Shown piece by piece: positions 19,162 to 29,405 of a stretch of DNA of 51,911 nt (the first letter of the stretch is position 1; every line of letters starts with the position of its first letter). The notes under the pieces are model-generated. The model made no database searches, was not told where the DNA came from, and saw nothing but the letters and a program-made list of their open reading frames with translations. The DNA comes from Stentor coeruleus (Eukaryota > Ciliophora > Heterotrichea > Heterotrichida > Stentoridae). Position numbers and translations under genes: made by a program. The stretch lies in contig MPUH01000471.1 in the NCBI GenBank assembly GCA_001970955.1, positions 1 to 51,911 on the forward strand. Reading direction: 5' to 3'.

Positions 19162-20646
19162 ATGGGCAATTGCTGTATACCAGAAAAGTCAGGGCAAAAA
19201 AACGAACTAAAGCATAATGATCCAATGGGCACTTCAATTAGGGAATCAAAAACCATAACTCTAAACCCAGGAGATTTAATCCAAATAAACACAAGACCAA
19301 TAACAAACGATTATCTATTAGGAGAAACATTAGGTAGAGGGTCATTTGGTGAAGTTTGTATATCAACTCATAAACTAACCAATTCAAAAAAAGCAGCCAA
19401 AATAATTTACCTCAATGAATCAAATACAAAAGAATTAGATAAACTAACACATGAAGTCTCAATATTAAAATTACTTGATCATCCTAACATCATAAAAGTT
19501 TTTGAAATATATAAAAATAAAAACAAACTTTATATAATAACCGAGTTATTTACAGGAGGAGAGTTATTTGATAAGATACAGAAAATAAAAAACTTTGGAG
19601 AGAATCAAGCGGCTAAATATATGCTTGATATAGTTTCAGCAATGATGCAATGTCATGATCAGAATATAATACATAGAGATTTAAAACCTGAGAATTTGTT
19701 ATTTGAAAATAATGATCAGAATGCTAAACTAAAACTTATTGATTTTGGCACTTCAAGGTTTTTTACCCCAGAAAACAAACTTAATAAAGCAATTGGAACA
19801 TGTTATTATATGGCCCCAGAAATACTTACAACTTCTTATAATAAACAAGTTGATGTTTGGAGTCTGGGGGTGATTTTGTATATAATGCTTTGTGGACATG
19901 TACCTTTTCCTGGAAAAAATGACCAAGAAATTTACTCTAAAATCAAAGGAGCCCCTTTGTCGTTTAGTCAACAAACCTGGCAAGGAGTATCAGAAGAAGC
20001 TAAAGTTCTATTAAGGAAAATGCTTGATAAAAACCCTAATTCTCGATTTACTATAGAACAAGTTTTTAATGATAATTGGCTTCAATCTAGAGGAATGGGA
20101 AGAGTCATAGATAAACAACTTGAAGTTTCATCATTACAAAATCTTATCAGTTTTAGAACTCATATTCTATTACAAACAGCGATTTATACTTTTATTATCT
20201 CACAAATACTAGATAATACATATTTTGATAAACTCAAAGATATGTTTATGAATATAGACAAAAATAATGATGGGTTTCTTAGTAATGAAGAAATATTAAA
20301 AGCACTTGAGAGTTTTAACTTTAAGGTTAGTCCTGAAGAGATATTTAAAGGATATGATACTGATAAAAATGGGTTTATAAATTATTCAGAATTTTTGAAT
20401 GATTTGATTCATCAACAACAGACTTGTAATAAAAGGAATTTGAAAAATGCGTTTAAGAGGTTTGATAGAAATGATGGGAATATTAATATTCAGGAAATTA
20501 AAGAATTGTTAGGAACTTCACAGAGCGATTCGATTGTTAGGAAAATTGTTGATGAAGCAGATATAAATATTAATGGGGTGATTAACTTTGAAGAGTTTGT
20601 AGAGCATATAAGCAGATATTCGCAGGAAATCAGTGAGAATTATTAG
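19162..20646 (+). CDS. Calcium-dependent protein kinase (CDPK) with dual acylation signal
   Basis: A 494-residue protein. The N-terminus MGNCCIP fits myristoylation at Gly2 with palmitoylation at Cys4/Cys5, implying membrane attachment. The kinase domain spans about 50-310: GRGSFGEV loop, lysine K80, HRDLKPEN (D173), DFG at D194, and GTCYYMAPE. A junction region of about 40 residues, the usual place of the autoinhibitory helix, follows. Then come four EF hands: DKNNDGFLSNEE (from D366), DTDKNGFINYSE, a third one residue short (DRNDGNINIQE) and probably weak, and DININGVINFEE. This is the canonical plant/protist CDPK order, activated by calcium. The catalytic residues are complete. Confidence 0.95.
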   Translation: MGNCCIPEKSGQKNELKHNDPMGTSIRESKTITLNPGDLIQINTRPITNDYLLGETLGRGSFGEVCISTHKLTNSKKAAKIIYLNESNTKELDKLTHEVSILKLLDHPNIIKVFEIYKNKNKLYIITELFTGGELFDKIQKIKNFGENQAAKYMLDIVSAMMQCHDQNIIHRDLKPENLLFENNDQNAKLKLIDFGTSRFFTPENKLNKAIGTCYYMAPEILTTSYNKQVDVWSLGVILYIMLCGHVPFPGKNDQEIYSKIKGAPLSFSQQTWQGVSEEAKVLLRKMLDKNPNSRFTIEQVFNDNWLQSRGMGRVIDKQLEVSSLQNLISFRTHILLQTAIYTFIISQILDNTYFDKLKDMFMNIDKNNDGFLSNEEILKALESFNFKVSPEEIFKGYDTDKNGFINYSEFLNDLIHQQQTCNKRNLKNAFKRFDRNDGNINIQEIKELLGTSQSDSIVRKIVDEADININGVINFEEFVEHISRYSQEISENY

Positions 20647-21596
20647 TAATTTGGAAATTTGGTGTTAGGATTGGTTTTTTAAAAATGTTGGAATATAATG
20701 ATTTTATGTGTATTTTTATGATTAATAAATGATTTAGGCTTATGAAATATAAGTTATTTTAGGTTTATCATATTCATATGAGATTATATATCATTAATTA
20801 AAATTTGACTTTAAGTTGATAAGCTTGTTGTATTAATAATGCGAAAATATGACGACAAAAATAACTCTACCTCAAATTTATGAAATATATTTCAAAACTT
20901 AAATTAATACCTATTACCATTACCGCAATAAAAGATTTTAATTTCAAGACACTAAGGAAGATAATTTTGCATATGACTAGAAATAAAAATATGAGTTCAT
21001 ATGATGATTATAATAATTAAAACCTTGTGTAAAAAATATAAAATTTCATTCCAAAAACTTTTAAGATATTAAGGTTGTTGTAGAATTTATGCTAGGCATA
21101 TTTTTTAAATTTATTGATATTTTTTTATGTAAAACTTATATTTAATTCTTTGTTTATGTCTTTATTGTCCTATTCATAAAAAGAATAGCGAATACCTAAC
21201 TGCTGATATAAAACTTACCATAACATCAAGATTTTAATAATCTTATTCCAAGGTTCATAGGGTCAATAAAGTTTCTCTAACTCATCTAAATACTGTTAAA
21301 TAAAAAAATTACACTAACCAAATAAATCCTTACTTTTCATGATCTTCGGAACTTCGAACTATTGGAGACCTTTTAACAAAATTTACTATTTACAATTAGG
21401 CAAATAGATGTTAAAGTCAAATTATTAATATTCTTATTTTACTTATTTACATATCTGATAAAGCTTAATACAATTAATTAAATTAGTTATATAAGTTTAA
21501 ACTATATTACTTTATTACTTCCAATATAAATATTTTATATATAATCCCTAATTTAGATTATGCATAACTATCCAATATTACTTTTGATTGATCATC

Positions 21597-21639
21597 AATA
21601 CTTGGATTACATGATGCGAGGCATGATAATCCAAGTATT
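21597..21639. repeat. Perfect-armed inverted repeat (hairpin)
   Basis: aatacttggatt at the left pairs exactly with aatccaagtatt at the right (12 bp), and inner catg blocks can extend the stem around a gcgagg loop. It could be a hairpin in an RNA, a miniature element or a protein-binding palindrome. Nothing around it decides. Confidence 0.55.
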
Positions 21640-22206
21640 TAAATGTATTATAGTAAATGAATCATAACACCCTAAGTACAATAAATAATAGAAATCCTTT
21701 AAAAAACTTCTTCAGGCTTCTATGATTTCGTACCAGAAGCTAAAATCAATATAATTTTTTTTTTGCATGAAGATTCTAGCAAAAATTTACCTGTTCTTAA
21801 CGCAAGCTTTAGTCGTAGTCGAGTGTCTAAGACATAGAGTGACTGTTTTTATCTAAAAAAGTGTATTTTGACCTTTTAAAGCATTTTTTCAAACTTCACA
21901 TTTTTGGTCTTTAAAGCTTCCTTTTATTATTTTTTAATCAAATAACTTGATTATAAAAACAACATACTTAAGCTTATCAAAAAAAGTGCAAGATAAAAAC
22001 ACAAAAATTGAAACTTTAAAGAACCTTTAAGACAATTTAACCAAGGTCTTGCGTTTTTCTAGGTAAAAAAAGTCTTTTTTTGTGAGGTGATTTTTTCATC
22101 AGCTGAATAAAATTTCTACAGACGCAATGTGGCAGTTCTATAAAAATTAGGAAAAACCTGAAGTAATTTTGCCTAAAACCTGCAATTAAAAGAAGCTAAT
22201 TCATGA

Positions 22207-22230
22207 GTTGTACATGCAGCATGGTACAAC
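22207..22230. repeat. Short inverted repeat
   Basis: gttgtacatgc and gcatggtacaac are complementary apart from one bulged base, giving a near-perfect 11-bp stem with almost no loop. This resembles a palindromic binding site more than an RNA hairpin. Confidence 0.45.
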
Positions 22231-22933
22231 TAAGGAAAATCTAAACCATTTATTATTATCTAGATAAAAATTATTACAATGGAGTTATAAGTATAATTTT
22301 AGTGTGGTAGTATTACATATGTCTATATAAGAAAAACTTATTTCTATATGAAAGAAGTATATATTCTTGATTTAGATTTTAGATTTTATTAATGGGATAT
22401 AGTGAGTCAAATCTATCAAAAATGTGTATTTGAAGAAGTAGATTTTGGATAAATTTTCAAAGTTTTTATTGTCTTTTATAACTTTTTGAATTATTTTAGG
22501 TTTTTTATTTGGAAGACTTAGGAAAATAAATGCCTTAATCCACATAATCATTAGGGGAAATAGTTTTTGATTCTGACAACTAATAGTTTTAAAAATAAAG
22601 GTGCAAATTTATCAAAAGTCAAATACAATTATAACATTATCTAAAAGCATCCATTATCATTTTCTATATAATTTTTTATTTATAAAGTCATAATCCTTCC
22701 TATATAAAACCCTACATTTTTCAGAACAATTTTCCATATAAACACGCAAAATCTTAATACCCATATATCATAAAATCATAACTTTTATCTTATACCTATT
22801 TCTCATATCATACAAATTCAATAAGTTTCCCAAAATAATTCCATATTTCAATTTCTTCCTCACAAATTCATTCCACCTCTTCTTATCAAATCCAATAATT
22901 TAATCGTGCTTTCCAATCAAATTATAATTTTTA

Positions 22934-23749
22934 ATGGATTATATGAAGCAATCTATAGGTAAAGTCTCAGGAAAAGAATCAGAAAATAAAAACGATGACG
23001 AAGCTTCGGAAGAAAAAATGTGTAGGATTTGCTTTGAGCATGAAAATGAATCCAATCCAATAATCTGCCCTTGCCGATGTAATGGAACTATGAAATATAT
23101 ACATGAAGAGTGCTTAAAATCATGGATTTTATCACAGAGCAGGGATTTGAACGAGTTCTCTTGTGATATTTGCAAAGCTCCTTTAGATATGGAATTCAGG
23201 TTTAGGACTGTGTTTTCATGTAAAAACTTCGAAAATGAGTGTTTAAAAATCGTCATATTTCCTTTTGTTATATTTTTGGTGGGTACAGTTTTTGGGATAG
23301 TGATAGTTTATACTATTAGTGGTGTTATTAATGATAAACTATCATTATCAGAAAAGATTTATTTGAGTATAGTCATAATAACATGCATTATAATGCTTTC
23401 GACGTTGATTATTGTATTTATTAAATCTTTAAAAGCAGGATGCTGTGCAAGAAAAATGTCATTATGGAAAATTAAACCTAGCACTTATCATACAGCAGAT
23501 GAAAGAAATCAGACAATGATTACTGAAAATATTTTAAAAGATGCTCAAAGCCCAGCAACTGCTGCAGAAATTGTGCCTTTTGATGGTCCTCAACTTGATC
23601 TCAATCAATCGACTGAAGATCCGCAACTATTTGTTAGGAGAAATCCTGAAGAAATTTATGGGATATTTCGTTTGCATAGAATAGCCTTTAATGATGATAT
23701 AAATGATCATCCAAGCCCTAGATTACCGCACGAAGTGCGTGAAATATAG
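22934..23749 (+). CDS. RING-CH (MARCH-type) membrane E3 ubiquitin ligase
   Basis: A 271-residue protein. Residues about 29-80 form a C4HC3 RING-CH finger: MCRICFEHENESNP, ICPCRCNGTMKYIHEECLKSW, and FSCDICKAP, with the His in the fourth ligand position and the Trp after the second Cys pair that mark the MARCH class. Two membrane helices follow: IVIFPFVIFLVGTVFGIVIV and IYLSIVIITCIIMLSTLIIV. The remaining roughly 90 residues face the same side as the RING. MARCH ligases ubiquitylate membrane proteins to drive their endocytosis or turnover. No substrate can be inferred. Confidence 0.92.
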   Translation: MDYMKQSIGKVSGKESENKNDDEASEEKMCRICFEHENESNPIICPCRCNGTMKYIHEECLKSWILSQSRDLNEFSCDICKAPLDMEFRFRTVFSCKNFENECLKIVIFPFVIFLVGTVFGIVIVYTISGVINDKLSLSEKIYLSIVIITCIIMLSTLIIVFIKSLKAGCCARKMSLWKIKPSTYHTADERNQTMITENILKDAQSPATAAEIVPFDGPQLDLNQSTEDPQLFVRRNPEEIYGIFRLHRIAFNDDINDHPSPRLPHEVREI

Positions 23750-23942
23750 AAATGATTAACCTAGAATTAAATTTGATATTTACTATAACTTTTCAATGTC
23801 AAAAAAATGTATATCGCTTTTAAGGTATAAACTTTAATTGCTAAATTTATGATATAATTATTACTTTAAGCTCATATCACATAAAAACCCAAATTATCTC
23901 ACAAGACACAAAATATAATAAAAAATATTGTTAAAGTTAACA

Positions 23943-24710
23943 TCACTCAGGGCTATTACAAGTATTGAACTTCCTTAATGAATACAGCCTTTCGAAAATC
24001 GGCCCATCTCTTTTCCCTTTAAAAATCCTATTCGCATGTGGAGAAACATCAGGTTTAAAAGTCAATTCAACAATATTCTCCTTAGCTTTTACCTCATAAA
24101 GCCTATCAAAAACGGGTGTGGCGCTTCTATTTTTATTTAACCCTTGAGATTTATTAGATATACAAGGTATTTGTCTCATCTCGAAATTCGATTCTTCATA
24201 TTTCAGTTGTTTCATTCTTTCCTGTTTTTGTTTTCTATGATATTCCCATCTATACATCCTTTCAGTAAATTCACTATTATCACAATTACTTATAGGACTT
24301 GTATTATTAGGTTGGAACGTACAATTTGCTTTAAATTTCGCTTTTTTATTGATTTCTGCTTCAATTTGTAAGCTTTTTATATGTTCTTGTTTAGTTTTTA
24401 CTACTTCATTTAATCTTTTGTATAGTGGGACATAGTTTTTGAATATTTTCTTAGAATTTTCACTTATATTTGGTCGGTCTTGTAGGGTTCGGATTTCTGA
24501 AATAAGTTGGTCTTTTCTTAGACACTCGATTTTTTCAATTTTTTTTGTGTTTGATGAGACTAGTCTATTAACAGTTGAAGTTATTTGTAAGTTTTTAGTA
24601 CTGGAAGATGTGAAAAATGGAGATTTTGATGAAGAACTCGGGAGACCTTGGGTAAGGTTTGAACGTGATGGAGATTTTGATAGATTTTTTGAAGAGGTTG
24701 AATGCAGCAT
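23943..24710 (-). CDS. Ciliate-type protein with repeated P-V/I-F-(D/E)-R-L-Y motifs
   Basis: A 255-residue protein. The N-terminal third is Ser/Thr/Lys-rich and disordered. A helical segment (about 60-120) precedes an FQPNN segment, ERMYRWEYHRKQKQERMK, then ATPVFDRLYEV, FKPDVSPHANRIFKG and GPIFERLYSLRK. Such F-x-P and P-V-F-x-R-L-Y segments recur in ciliate and other protist proteins of unknown function, often cytoskeletal. The stop is TGA with a TAA two codons on, one of the few TGA terminators in this window. Function unknown. Confidence 0.7.
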   Translation of the reverse strand: MLHSTSSKNLSKSPSRSNLTQGLPSSSSKSPFFTSSSTKNLQITSTVNRLVSSNTKKIEKIECLRKDQLISEIRTLQDRPNISENSKKIFKNYVPLYKRLNEVVKTKQEHIKSLQIEAEINKKAKFKANCTFQPNNTSPISNCDNSEFTERMYRWEYHRKQKQERMKQLKYEESNFEMRQIPCISNKSQGLNKNRSATPVFDRLYEVKAKENIVELTFKPDVSPHANRIFKGKRDGPIFERLYSLRKFNTCNSPE

Positions 24711-25018
24711 TTATATATGAAATAAGAATAAATGGATTTTTTTATAAGAGAATGGGGAAGTGAGGGTTTTAGAATTGTGGAATAAATGCTAGGATAAGGT
24801 TTAGTTTAGATTATTTTGTGTATTACTTGTATTAAATTAGATTTTTTTATGAGGATATTTTTTTAGTGAAGATTATGCTTTGAGAGATTATAGGTTTTAA
24901 TAAACTTGATTAAGATATAATGTTGATATTAGAAGGGTATACTGAGTTTTAAATTTATTATTAGAAAAGTTATGAAGTTGTATATTTTACTGAAAAAAAT
25001 AAAGAGTTTTTGTGGATG
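24711..25018. other. 5' flank of the minus-strand gene
   Basis: Plus strand is G-rich and C-poor, as expected for the upstream side of a minus-strand gene. No gene was seen. Confidence 0.4.
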
Positions 25019-25165
25019 ATTTGAATTTTTTTATAGAAAATTGTATTGGTCTTGATATTTGAAAATAAGCATATCGCCTTTATGGTGAATANATTTGAAT
25101 TTTTTTATAGAAAATTGTATTGGTCTTGATATTTGAAAATAAGCATATCGCCTTTATGGTGAATA
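25019..25165. repeat. Assembly joint: 73-nt duplicate around an N at 25092
   Basis: 25019-25091 recurs exactly at 25093-25165 with only the N between, so two contig ends overlap by 73 nt and were not merged. True sequence should contain this segment once. Confidence 0.9.
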
Positions 25166-25168
25166 AAT

Positions 25169-25279
25169 ATGAAAGTTTCTGCACTTGTTGCATTTTTAGC
25201 CTGTATATATGCAGGAAGTCAATTATCTGAGGATCTTGTGATAAAAGCCCAAAATACGAGATTGAAAGCTTTATCGTAA
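25169..25279 (+). CDS. Short ORF beginning with a secretion signal (possible gene start or remnant)
   Basis: ATG 25169 opens a 36-codon frame whose product begins MKVSALVAFLACIYAGSQ, a textbook signal peptide with a likely cut after the small residues. It then has a charged stretch before a TAA at 25277. The adjacent frame stays open for about 37 more codons, and a 22-nt GT...AG segment (25275-25296) could connect to yet another open stretch, but no 15-nt intron resolves it. It may be the first exon of a secreted protein, a small secreted peptide, or a remnant. It starts 77 nt after an assembly joint. Confidence 0.35.
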   Translation: MKVSALVAFLACIYAGSQLSEDLVIKAQNTRLKALS

Positions 25280-25481
25280 CCCGTGGCCTATTACAAGAAC
25301 TGAGCAATACAGCATTTTTATTAGTGGAATATTCCTACAGAAAGAATATATTGAACAAATTCCCACAATCTTCTAATAAAAACTCATAATCTCTCATATT
25401 TTCCATAAAGACCTTTAATAAAATGTTATTTTTAAGTTGAAATCATTAATAATTCAACTAAACTATTATTATCTGCCATAA

Positions 25482-25772
25482 AATTCTCAATACTATACAA
25501 AATATCATAAAACTCTTACCAAATCTCTTATAAAATATCAAATTCTATATAATAAAAATTCTAAACAAATTTACATCGGGACAAGATTTAAACGAGGGTT
25601 CTGGCACTATACTTATCAAACAATAAACAAAGAATACACAAAAAACTCCCCATCCAACTTCACAATCTCACTTCAAGCCCCATCAGAAAAATGTCCTTAT
25701 ACCGACCAAATAACTTTTCATAGTCATAATTTTTCCTCTCTAGCTTGCTGGCAATACGATTACAATCTTTAA
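25482..25772 (+). other. Orphan open frame of 96 codons without a Met
   Basis: The frame is open from after a TAA at 25479 to a TAA at 25770. Its second half has a coding-like composition (GTRFKRGFWHYTYQ, then SLQAPSEKCPYTDQ and SLACWQYDYN) with Trp and Cys codons that are rare in intergenic DNA here. There is no ATG and no recognised domain. It may be a decayed end of the secreted-type ORF upstream, or chance in the C-rich 5' flank of the globin gene. Confidence 0.25.
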
Positions 25773-25850
25773 AATAATTTAGATAATTCTTAGGCCCATA
25801 CAATACAAAATCTTATTCATTAAATAAAGCTATTGTAATAATCGGGAAAA

Positions 25851-26213
25851 ATGATCAACAGGTATGGAGGAACTAAATTCTGGGACGAAGTTGCTGATAA
25901 GTTTCATGAAAAACTTAAGGCTGATTATTATTTAAGGAGCTTTTTCGAAAGACGCTGCCCAATACATGCCAAAGCTATAAACCTTAACATTTTCCGAGCT
26001 GGTTTTGGTCAGGAAGCCAGATACTATGTAGACGCTATTAAAGAAGCTCATGAAGGCCGAGGTATAACTATTGAACAATTCATTAGATTTACAAATTGTT
26101 TACGTAATACTCTTATTGAAGAAGGAGTTGAAGAAAGCGATATTCATCTTATATTAGAAAGAGTAGGTTCATATTCATCGCAAGTGGCTGAAGACTATGA
26201 TGATAATTATTAA
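25851..26213 (+). CDS. Truncated haemoglobin-like protein (2/2 globin)
   Basis: A 120-residue protein, the usual length of 2-on-2 globins. It opens with INRYGGTKFWDEVADKFHEKLKADYYLRSFFE, matching the LYERLGG...VDKFYxKVLxDPxLxxFF pattern of group I truncated globins. The region RAGFGQEARYYVDAIKEAHEG places a His (H67) at the proximal F8 position, with ITIEQFIRFTNCLRNTL as helix G and a final helix. The usual helix-E region is altered (HAKAINLNIFRAGFG), so the distal pocket is unusual. Such globins bind oxygen or NO. Heme binding is likely but not proven by sequence. Confidence 0.8.
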   Translation: MINRYGGTKFWDEVADKFHEKLKADYYLRSFFERRCPIHAKAINLNIFRAGFGQEARYYVDAIKEAHEGRGITIEQFIRFTNCLRNTLIEEGVEESDIHLILERVGSYSSQVAEDYDDNY

Positions 26214-26891
26214 TTAATCTTTTGATAGAAATTATAATTTTAAGTAATAAGAGTATGAATAGGAAAGTAGAATTGATTATAGAAGAAACTTGGGATGTTT
26301 AATAGATGATAAAAGTAAAAAAAAAAAAATCCTGTAGAATAAAATAATATTTTCTGTCAGCAGGAATACTGATGGATGTTTGTTGTATTTATGAGAATTG
26401 TAATTACCCTAAAGAAATTTTTTAGGAAACAATGAGGTGAGGATTCTGAGATTGTGAAAATATAATTTCGAGGGTAAAATATGTAATATACGCGTATTTT
26501 TTAAGATATTATATAAAAGATTTGCTTATAAACAAGGAGATAATATTTAGTATGATTTTTTTTAATTATTCAACTGTTAGATAAAGAAGATATTTAGGAA
26601 TATAGCCTTTATTTTGTATTTTTTTTTAATATTATTATATTGATATTTTATCATTATTGTATATAGAATAAATATCATAAAGATAGACTTGATGATAAAT
26701 GCATAACTGTTAACTTTTACTATAAAATTACTTTAAAGATAAAAATATAAAATGTATTTTGAGCAGCTTTCAATATTGCTATTCTTCCAACTATTCTTCT
26801 AGCAAATCTTTCTATTTTCTATCAAATCTTTCTTTTCTTTTATTATAACTTTCAATAACTCTCTATAAGCCATAACATACACCAATATTAA
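26214..26891. other. Intergenic region between globin and PDE genes
   Basis: G-rich, C-poor sequence after the globin gene turns C-rich from about 26760 before the PDE gene. No gene was seen. Confidence 0.4.
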
Positions 26892-28190
26892 ATGAAAATT
26901 CCAGTCTACGAAATCGCATCTGTCTTAGAAGATGTGAAAACCCGTATGATCTCTGAAGACCAAGAAAAACTTGATTGGTGCATATCCCAACTTCTATCCA
27001 ACCTTAGTGAGCCTGTTATTCCTCCACAATTATTACTTAAAAGTCCATCACTTACTAAAGAAGCAGTATCCCAAATAGAACAACATTCAAACTTATTATT
27101 AATACGTCAAGCTAAAAATGATGAAGAAGCATCTAAGCAATTAATAAATAACCGTATGGTAAAATATACCCCTTTGAATATAAAGCAAGAGATAAATTTA
27201 CCTATATGCAATATTGATATTAATGACTTTTATCTGGATATATTTGAATTAGCTCAAGAATTCGGTGGGGTTATGATAATGTGCATGTATGCGCAGAAAA
27301 TTTTCGCTTATTGGGATTTGTTTTTGAAGATGGGGATTGATTTACAAGACTTTTTAAGATATAGCAAGTATATTGGTGAAGGTTATAAACCGAATATTTA
27401 TCATAATGTTCTTCATGGAGCTTTTGTTATGCAAGCTTGTCATATATTTTTATTATCTTCTAACCTTGTAGAACTTGCTGAGATGACCCCACTTCATACA
27501 ACTTCTTTGCTACTCTCCGCAATGGTCCATGATTACAAACACCCAGGCTTAAACAACACCTACCTCTACCTAACAAATGAAAAACTAGCAATTCGTTACA
27601 ATGACATTTCAATTCTAGAAAACTACCATGTAGCCAAAGCTTTTCAAGTAGCCCAAAAAGAAAACCTCAACATTTTTTCAAACATTTCTAAAGAAGAATA
27701 TAGGACTTTACGTAAACTTATGATAAACGCAATTCTAGGAACAGATATGACTAAACATTCTAAATACGTTACCGACGCTCAAATGAAATTAACAAAAAAC
27801 ACTAATTTTATAGAAGAAAAAGAATTTCTTATAAGCCTTTTAATGCATTTAGGTGATTTAAGTAATTCATGTCGTAATGAAAAACTTAGTGATGAATGGT
27901 CGTTTAGAGTATGTGAAGAGTTTTTTATACAAGGAGATAAAGAAAGATCTAATGATATGATTGTAAATCCTTTAATGGATAGATATAAAGTGAATATAGC
28001 TAAAAGTCAAGTTGGGTTTATTGGTGCTGTATTGATACCTTTTCTTAATCCGATATGTAAGAGTATTAAAGGTATGGAGTTTTTGTTGGAAAATGCGCAG
28101 AGTAATAAGGAAGGATGGGGTAGAAGAGTAGAAGAATTTGAAGACAAGATGGTTAATAAGGGGAATATATATGAGAGAGGGTTTAGTTAG
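26892..28190 (+). CDS. Cyclic-nucleotide phosphodiesterase, class I
   Basis: A 432-residue protein. The catalytic HD domain covers about 125-400. YHNVLHGAFV holds H171, the general acid position of YHNxxHA, and H175. MVHDYKHPGLNN supplies the metal ligands H213 and D214 in the HDxxHPG motif. YNDISILENYHV is the conserved substrate-side motif. HLGDLSNSCR carries the last metal-ligand Asp, and VCEEFFIQGDKE closes the pocket. The invariant purine-clamp Gln appears as KSQVGFIGAVLIPF near the C-terminus. All key residues are present, so it should hydrolyse cAMP and/or cGMP. There is no regulatory GAF or membrane domain; the roughly 120-residue leader is helical and unassigned. Confidence 0.93.
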   Translation: MKIPVYEIASVLEDVKTRMISEDQEKLDWCISQLLSNLSEPVIPPQLLLKSPSLTKEAVSQIEQHSNLLLIRQAKNDEEASKQLINNRMVKYTPLNIKQEINLPICNIDINDFYLDIFELAQEFGGVMIMCMYAQKIFAYWDLFLKMGIDLQDFLRYSKYIGEGYKPNIYHNVLHGAFVMQACHIFLLSSNLVELAEMTPLHTTSLLLSAMVHDYKHPGLNNTYLYLTNEKLAIRYNDISILENYHVAKAFQVAQKENLNIFSNISKEEYRTLRKLMINAILGTDMTKHSKYVTDAQMKLTKNTNFIEEKEFLISLLMHLGDLSNSCRNEKLSDEWSFRVCEEFFIQGDKERSNDMIVNPLMDRYKVNIAKSQVGFIGAVLIPFLNPICKSIKGMEFLLENAQSNKEGWGRRVEEFEDKMVNKGNIYERGFS

Positions 28191-28534
28191 TTTTAGTTAA
28201 GATAAGATTTTGGAAAGGAGTTTTATTAAATCTAAATTATTTATATTAGAATAAAAGTTACAATCTAATTTTCTAACATCATCTTCAAAATCCTTTTAAA
28301 ATAATAGCCTCCAAGCTAATTGCTATATCTAATTATACTTTAAACCTTTATCTTTAAAATCCTCTAAAACTTTTTTCCTATATTATCTCTGCATATCAAA
28401 AACCTAAAAACTTCCTTTAATTTCTTCAAATTTATATTTTTCTAATCAAAAACTTCATCGTACACATATAAAAAATACACAAAATCAATCTTCAAATCCC
28501 AACAAAAAACAACTTTACAATAATCAGCCTATAA
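28191..28534. other. 5' flank of the epsin-like locus
   Basis: From about 28260 the plus strand is C-rich and G-poor up to 28534, the same signature as upstream of intact plus-strand genes. A promoter-like flank has therefore been kept in front of a broken gene. No other feature was seen. Confidence 0.4.
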
Positions 28535-28874
28535 ATGGATTCTCTTATTAAAGCAGTGTCAGATCTAAAAGACAAGATTGTTAAAAGTCCTTTAGAAAGA
28601 AGCGTCCTCAAAGCTTGTAGCGACGAGAATTGGGATTCTTTTAACACTCTCTTACACAAAATTGCCGAGAAAACATTTAACCAAGAAGAACGTCAAACAA
28701 TAATGAAAATGCTATGGGAACTATTAAAATCCCCAGCAAAAGAATAGTGACATCTCTATAAAGTTCTTAACCTAATAGAAATCCTCATGAAATTTGGTTC
28801 AGGACCTTGTTTACATGAAATCCAAGATGAAGCATTTAAAATCCGCATGCTACAAGACTTTTCATATAGAGAAG

Positions 28875-28889
28875 GTAGTTAAGAAAAAG
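28875..28889 (+). other. Probable 15-nt intron in the epsin-like locus
   Basis: GTAGTTAAGAAAAAG has GTA...AG ends, is exactly 15 nt, contains an in-frame TAA, and leaves the ENTH reading SYREGIGVRDKAKY uninterrupted when removed. Confidence 0.6.
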
Positions 28890-29390
28890 GTATAGGAGTT
28901 AGAGACAAAGCTAAATATATATGTTCAATGTTAAATGACAGGAATTACTATGAAGAAGATAAGGAAAAAGCAAAAAAAAACACGAAATAAATTTTCAGGT
29001 ATGAGCTCAAATACAGGTAAAAATGATAGTTCTTAGCGTAATGACACTTATGATTCTTATGGATCAAAAACCTATCAAAACAAGTCTAATTATGCAAGAA
29101 ATGAATTAAATAATGAATATTAAAAAGAAACGGGGTTTATTGAGAAAAAATTTTCAACTGAAACCCAAGATATTTTTAAAGTGCCTGATGTAAAACCGGT
29201 AAAAGGTGAAGGAAAGACTGGAGTATGGCAGGGTGATCAAGGGAAAGTTCTTATGGCTAATAAAATTATGAAAAATTTAAGTGCGACAATTGTTCCTACA
29301 GTTCAATCAATATTTGATATACCTAGTATTAAGAAAATACATGAAGCTAAAACACAGGATTTGCTTAATGATTCAGGATTTGGAGATTTT

Positions 29391-29405
29391 GTTTCAGCTC
29401 CATAG
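29391..29405 (+). other. Possible 15-nt intron in the epsin-like locus
   Basis: GTTTCAGCTCCATAG is 15 nt with GT...TAG ends and contains an in-frame stop, but lacks the GTA start of the better examples. Removal joins GFGDF to NDVFP in frame. Confidence 0.4.

Larger units (their letters stand above)
20647..22933. other. 2.3-kb gene-free stretch with two inverted repeats
   Basis: The longest stretch without a gene. It starts G-rich (CDPK 3' flank) and ends C-rich and G-poor from about 22680 (RING-CH 5' flank). Between these lies unassigned AT-rich sequence with two notable inverted repeats, 21597-21639 and 22207-22230. The string cgacaaaaataact near 20854 also occurs near 10654. No open frame with coding character was found on either strand. 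Confidence 0.45.
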
